From Bacteroidota bacterium (GTDB lineage Bacteria; Bacteroidota; Bacteroidia; Bacteroidales; UBA4417): DNA of 7,979 nucleotides. Shown in pieces: positions 6,867 through 7,979 of the stretch. The stretch covers positions 1-7,979 of the forward strand of contig JAIFMH010000367.1 of assembly GCA_020048595.1 (NCBI GenBank), given 5' to 3'. Within the stretch, counting starts at the first letter, position 1, and each line of letters begins with the position of its first letter. The translations under genes and the position numbers were made by a program. A model generated the notes under the pieces. That model had not been told where the DNA came from. It ran no database searches and saw only the letters and a program-made list of their open reading frames with translations.

Positions 6867-7979
6867 CTATTTAGTATTGGCATTTTTTAGTATTCTGCTT
6901 CCAAATATCCTTCCGGCAGTTTTGCCGTAGCATGCATCAATTTTAACGGTTACCGAGGTTTTGTTGCCAATCAGGTCGGCGGGAATAATGTATTCGTTGT
7001 CATAGAATTTACCTGTTGTTCCACCTTTCCATTCAACAACAGCAATCTTAACTCCGTCAACCAGCACGTCAAATTTGCGATCCTTATCATCACCAATATA
7101 GGTGAGGAGTAAAATATTGGCAGCGCCCGGATTAACTTTCATGGTGTAGGAAAAATTATTCTCGCGACGTGCTTCTCTACCAGTCCTTCCCAAAGCAATA
7201 TCAACATACGATTTCTCAGTGGCAACCAGGTTGTGATCGCGTTCGGGCTGCATTTCACCGATACGGAAATTATCAATGGTGCGCTCTTCGATCAGTTGCT
7301 GCTGTCTCTTTTCTGCCTCGTATTCAGCCTGTTTAGCTACCCAGCCCGCTTTTGTAAAAAAGTCAAAATACACGCTGTAATATTTATTATATAAAGTGTA
7401 GAATGGCTTAAGCGTAATATCTTTAGGCTGGCCAATTCCTTTTGTTTCGAAAGTCAGCGTTTTCATATCAACAGGTTTCACCCAATCTTTGATATTCCTG
7501 TTATCAGTAAGCAAAACCGGTGTCCCAAAAACAGGATCCGGAAGCGAATCGCCAAGGTCGGCAGCCAACACTATCGGTCCATACAGAAAAGCTATGCGGT
7601 CGGCATTGTCGGGCATGGATTCGATATGAAGATCCATAGGAAAAGTGATTTCGATTTTATCACTGTTTTTCCATTTCCGCTTTATTTCAAGGTAACCATT
7701 CGGGTTTGCAGTAGCTTTTACCGGTTTTCCATTTACGGAAACTGAAATTCCTCCTTTTGCCCATTCAGGCTGACGGATATGAATGGTAAAAGCCTGGTTC
7801 TTTATGAGCTTCACACTCAGATTAACTTTATTCTCGTAAGGGAAACCGGTTTCAAGCTTTATTATTGCATCCCGCTTTTTCCAGTATAATTCCGAAGGAA
7901 TAAAGAGATTAACCAACAGATCACCGGATGCAGTTTCGTTATAAATTGCTTCCACGTATTTGCTGTGGTTTTCCATGCC
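6867..7979 (-). CDS. DUF1680 family beta-L-arabinofuranosidase (GH146/GH127), C-terminal part
   Basis: Only the C-terminal part is in the window. The frame stays open through the last codon (Gly at 7979-7977), and the Met at 7976 is internal, since GMENHSKYVEAIY is the conserved segment right after the catalytic Cys-Cys motif of this family. The nucleophile and zinc ligands therefore lie outside the view. The GMENHSKY form looks more like the GH146 branch than HypBA1-type GH127, which has CCPPN there. Counting from that Met, a beta-sandwich follows with IRQPEWA (67-73), VSVNGKP (79-85), GYLEIKRKW (94-102) and LYGPIVLAADL (131-141). PFYTLYNKYYSVYFD (191-205) is a DUF4986-like segment. A charged helix (213-232) then leads to an extra C-terminal beta domain (about 233-364), resembling the DUF6805 type. 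The enzyme would release beta-L-arabinofuranose from plant glycans. It is immediately followed by the BNR gene. Confidence 0.88.
   Translation of the reverse strand, partial: GMENHSKYVEAIYNETASGDLLVNLFIPSELYWKKRDAIIKLETGFPYENKVNLSVKLIKNQAFTIHIRQPEWAKGGISVSVNGKPVKATANPNGYLEIKRKWKNSDKIEITFPMDLHIESMPDNADRIAFLYGPIVLAADLGDSLPDPVFGTPVLLTDNRNIKDWVKPVDMKTLTFETKGIGQPKDITLKPFYTLYNKYYSVYFDFFTKAGWVAKQAEYEAEKRQQQLIEERTIDNFRIGEMQPERDHNLVATEKSYVDIALGRTGREARRENNFSYTMKVNPGAANILLLTYIGDDKDRKFDVLVDGVKIAVVEWKGGTTGKFYDNEYIIPADLIGNKTSVTVKIDACYGKTAGRIFGSRILKNANTK

Noticed and set aside
7974..7976. ATG at the minus-strand right edge as the start of the arabinofuranosidase gene
   Set aside because: It is the Met of the conserved GMENHSKY motif deep inside the family; the frame remains open to the window end and the catalytic domain is missing, so the gene is truncated by the window and not by a real start.

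Overview
The window looks like part of a polysaccharide-degradation cluster from a Bacteroidota genome, plausibly a Marinilabiliales/Prolixibacteraceae-like or Bacteroides-like relative. The evidence is the enzyme mix (a DUF1680 arabinofuranosidase, GH42, GH27 and a large secreted BNR-propeller protein), signal peptides that end just before Gln, AT-rich translation starts without Shine-Dalgarno sequences, and short spacing between same-strand genes. Species-level placement is not possible from the sequence alone.

Layout. At the left edge (51-380, + strand) is a small, AT-rich, low-molecular-weight-type tyrosine phosphatase gene. It converges on the rest and looks unrelated to it. The remaining sequence is transcribed on the minus strand, in the order: C-terminal part of a DUF1680 family (GH146/GH127) beta-L-arabinofuranosidase (7979-6867, cut by the window edge); a 900-residue secreted BNR/Asp-box propeller protein (6860-4158) starting 6 bp later; a 289-bp intergenic region with repeats; a secreted GH42 beta-galactosidase (3868-1787); and, 24 bp further, a secreted GH27 alpha-galactosidase (1762-560). 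No SusC/SusD pair, sulfatase or regulator is visible, so this is at best part of a polysaccharide utilization locus.

How the genes could work together. The three recognisable hydrolases would trim beta-L-arabinofuranose, beta-galactose (or alpha-L-arabinopyranose) and alpha-galactose (or beta-L-arabinopyranose). That combination fits the decorations of pectic side chains or arabinogalactans. The substrate is inferred, not shown. The BNR protein has no assignable catalytic site and is the least understood member.

The most unusual non-coding feature is in the 3869-4157 gap. It holds a perfect 27-bp inverted repeat with a 58-nt AT-rich loop, whose arms are built from 9-nt units of the form C-R-C-A-G-A-T-T-W. 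Next to it, nearer the BNR gene, is a second, diverged 9-nt-period tract with a similar core on the minus strand. Together they look like a REP/MITE-like interspersed element lodged between the two gene pairs. I did not find a convincing new multi-gene system.
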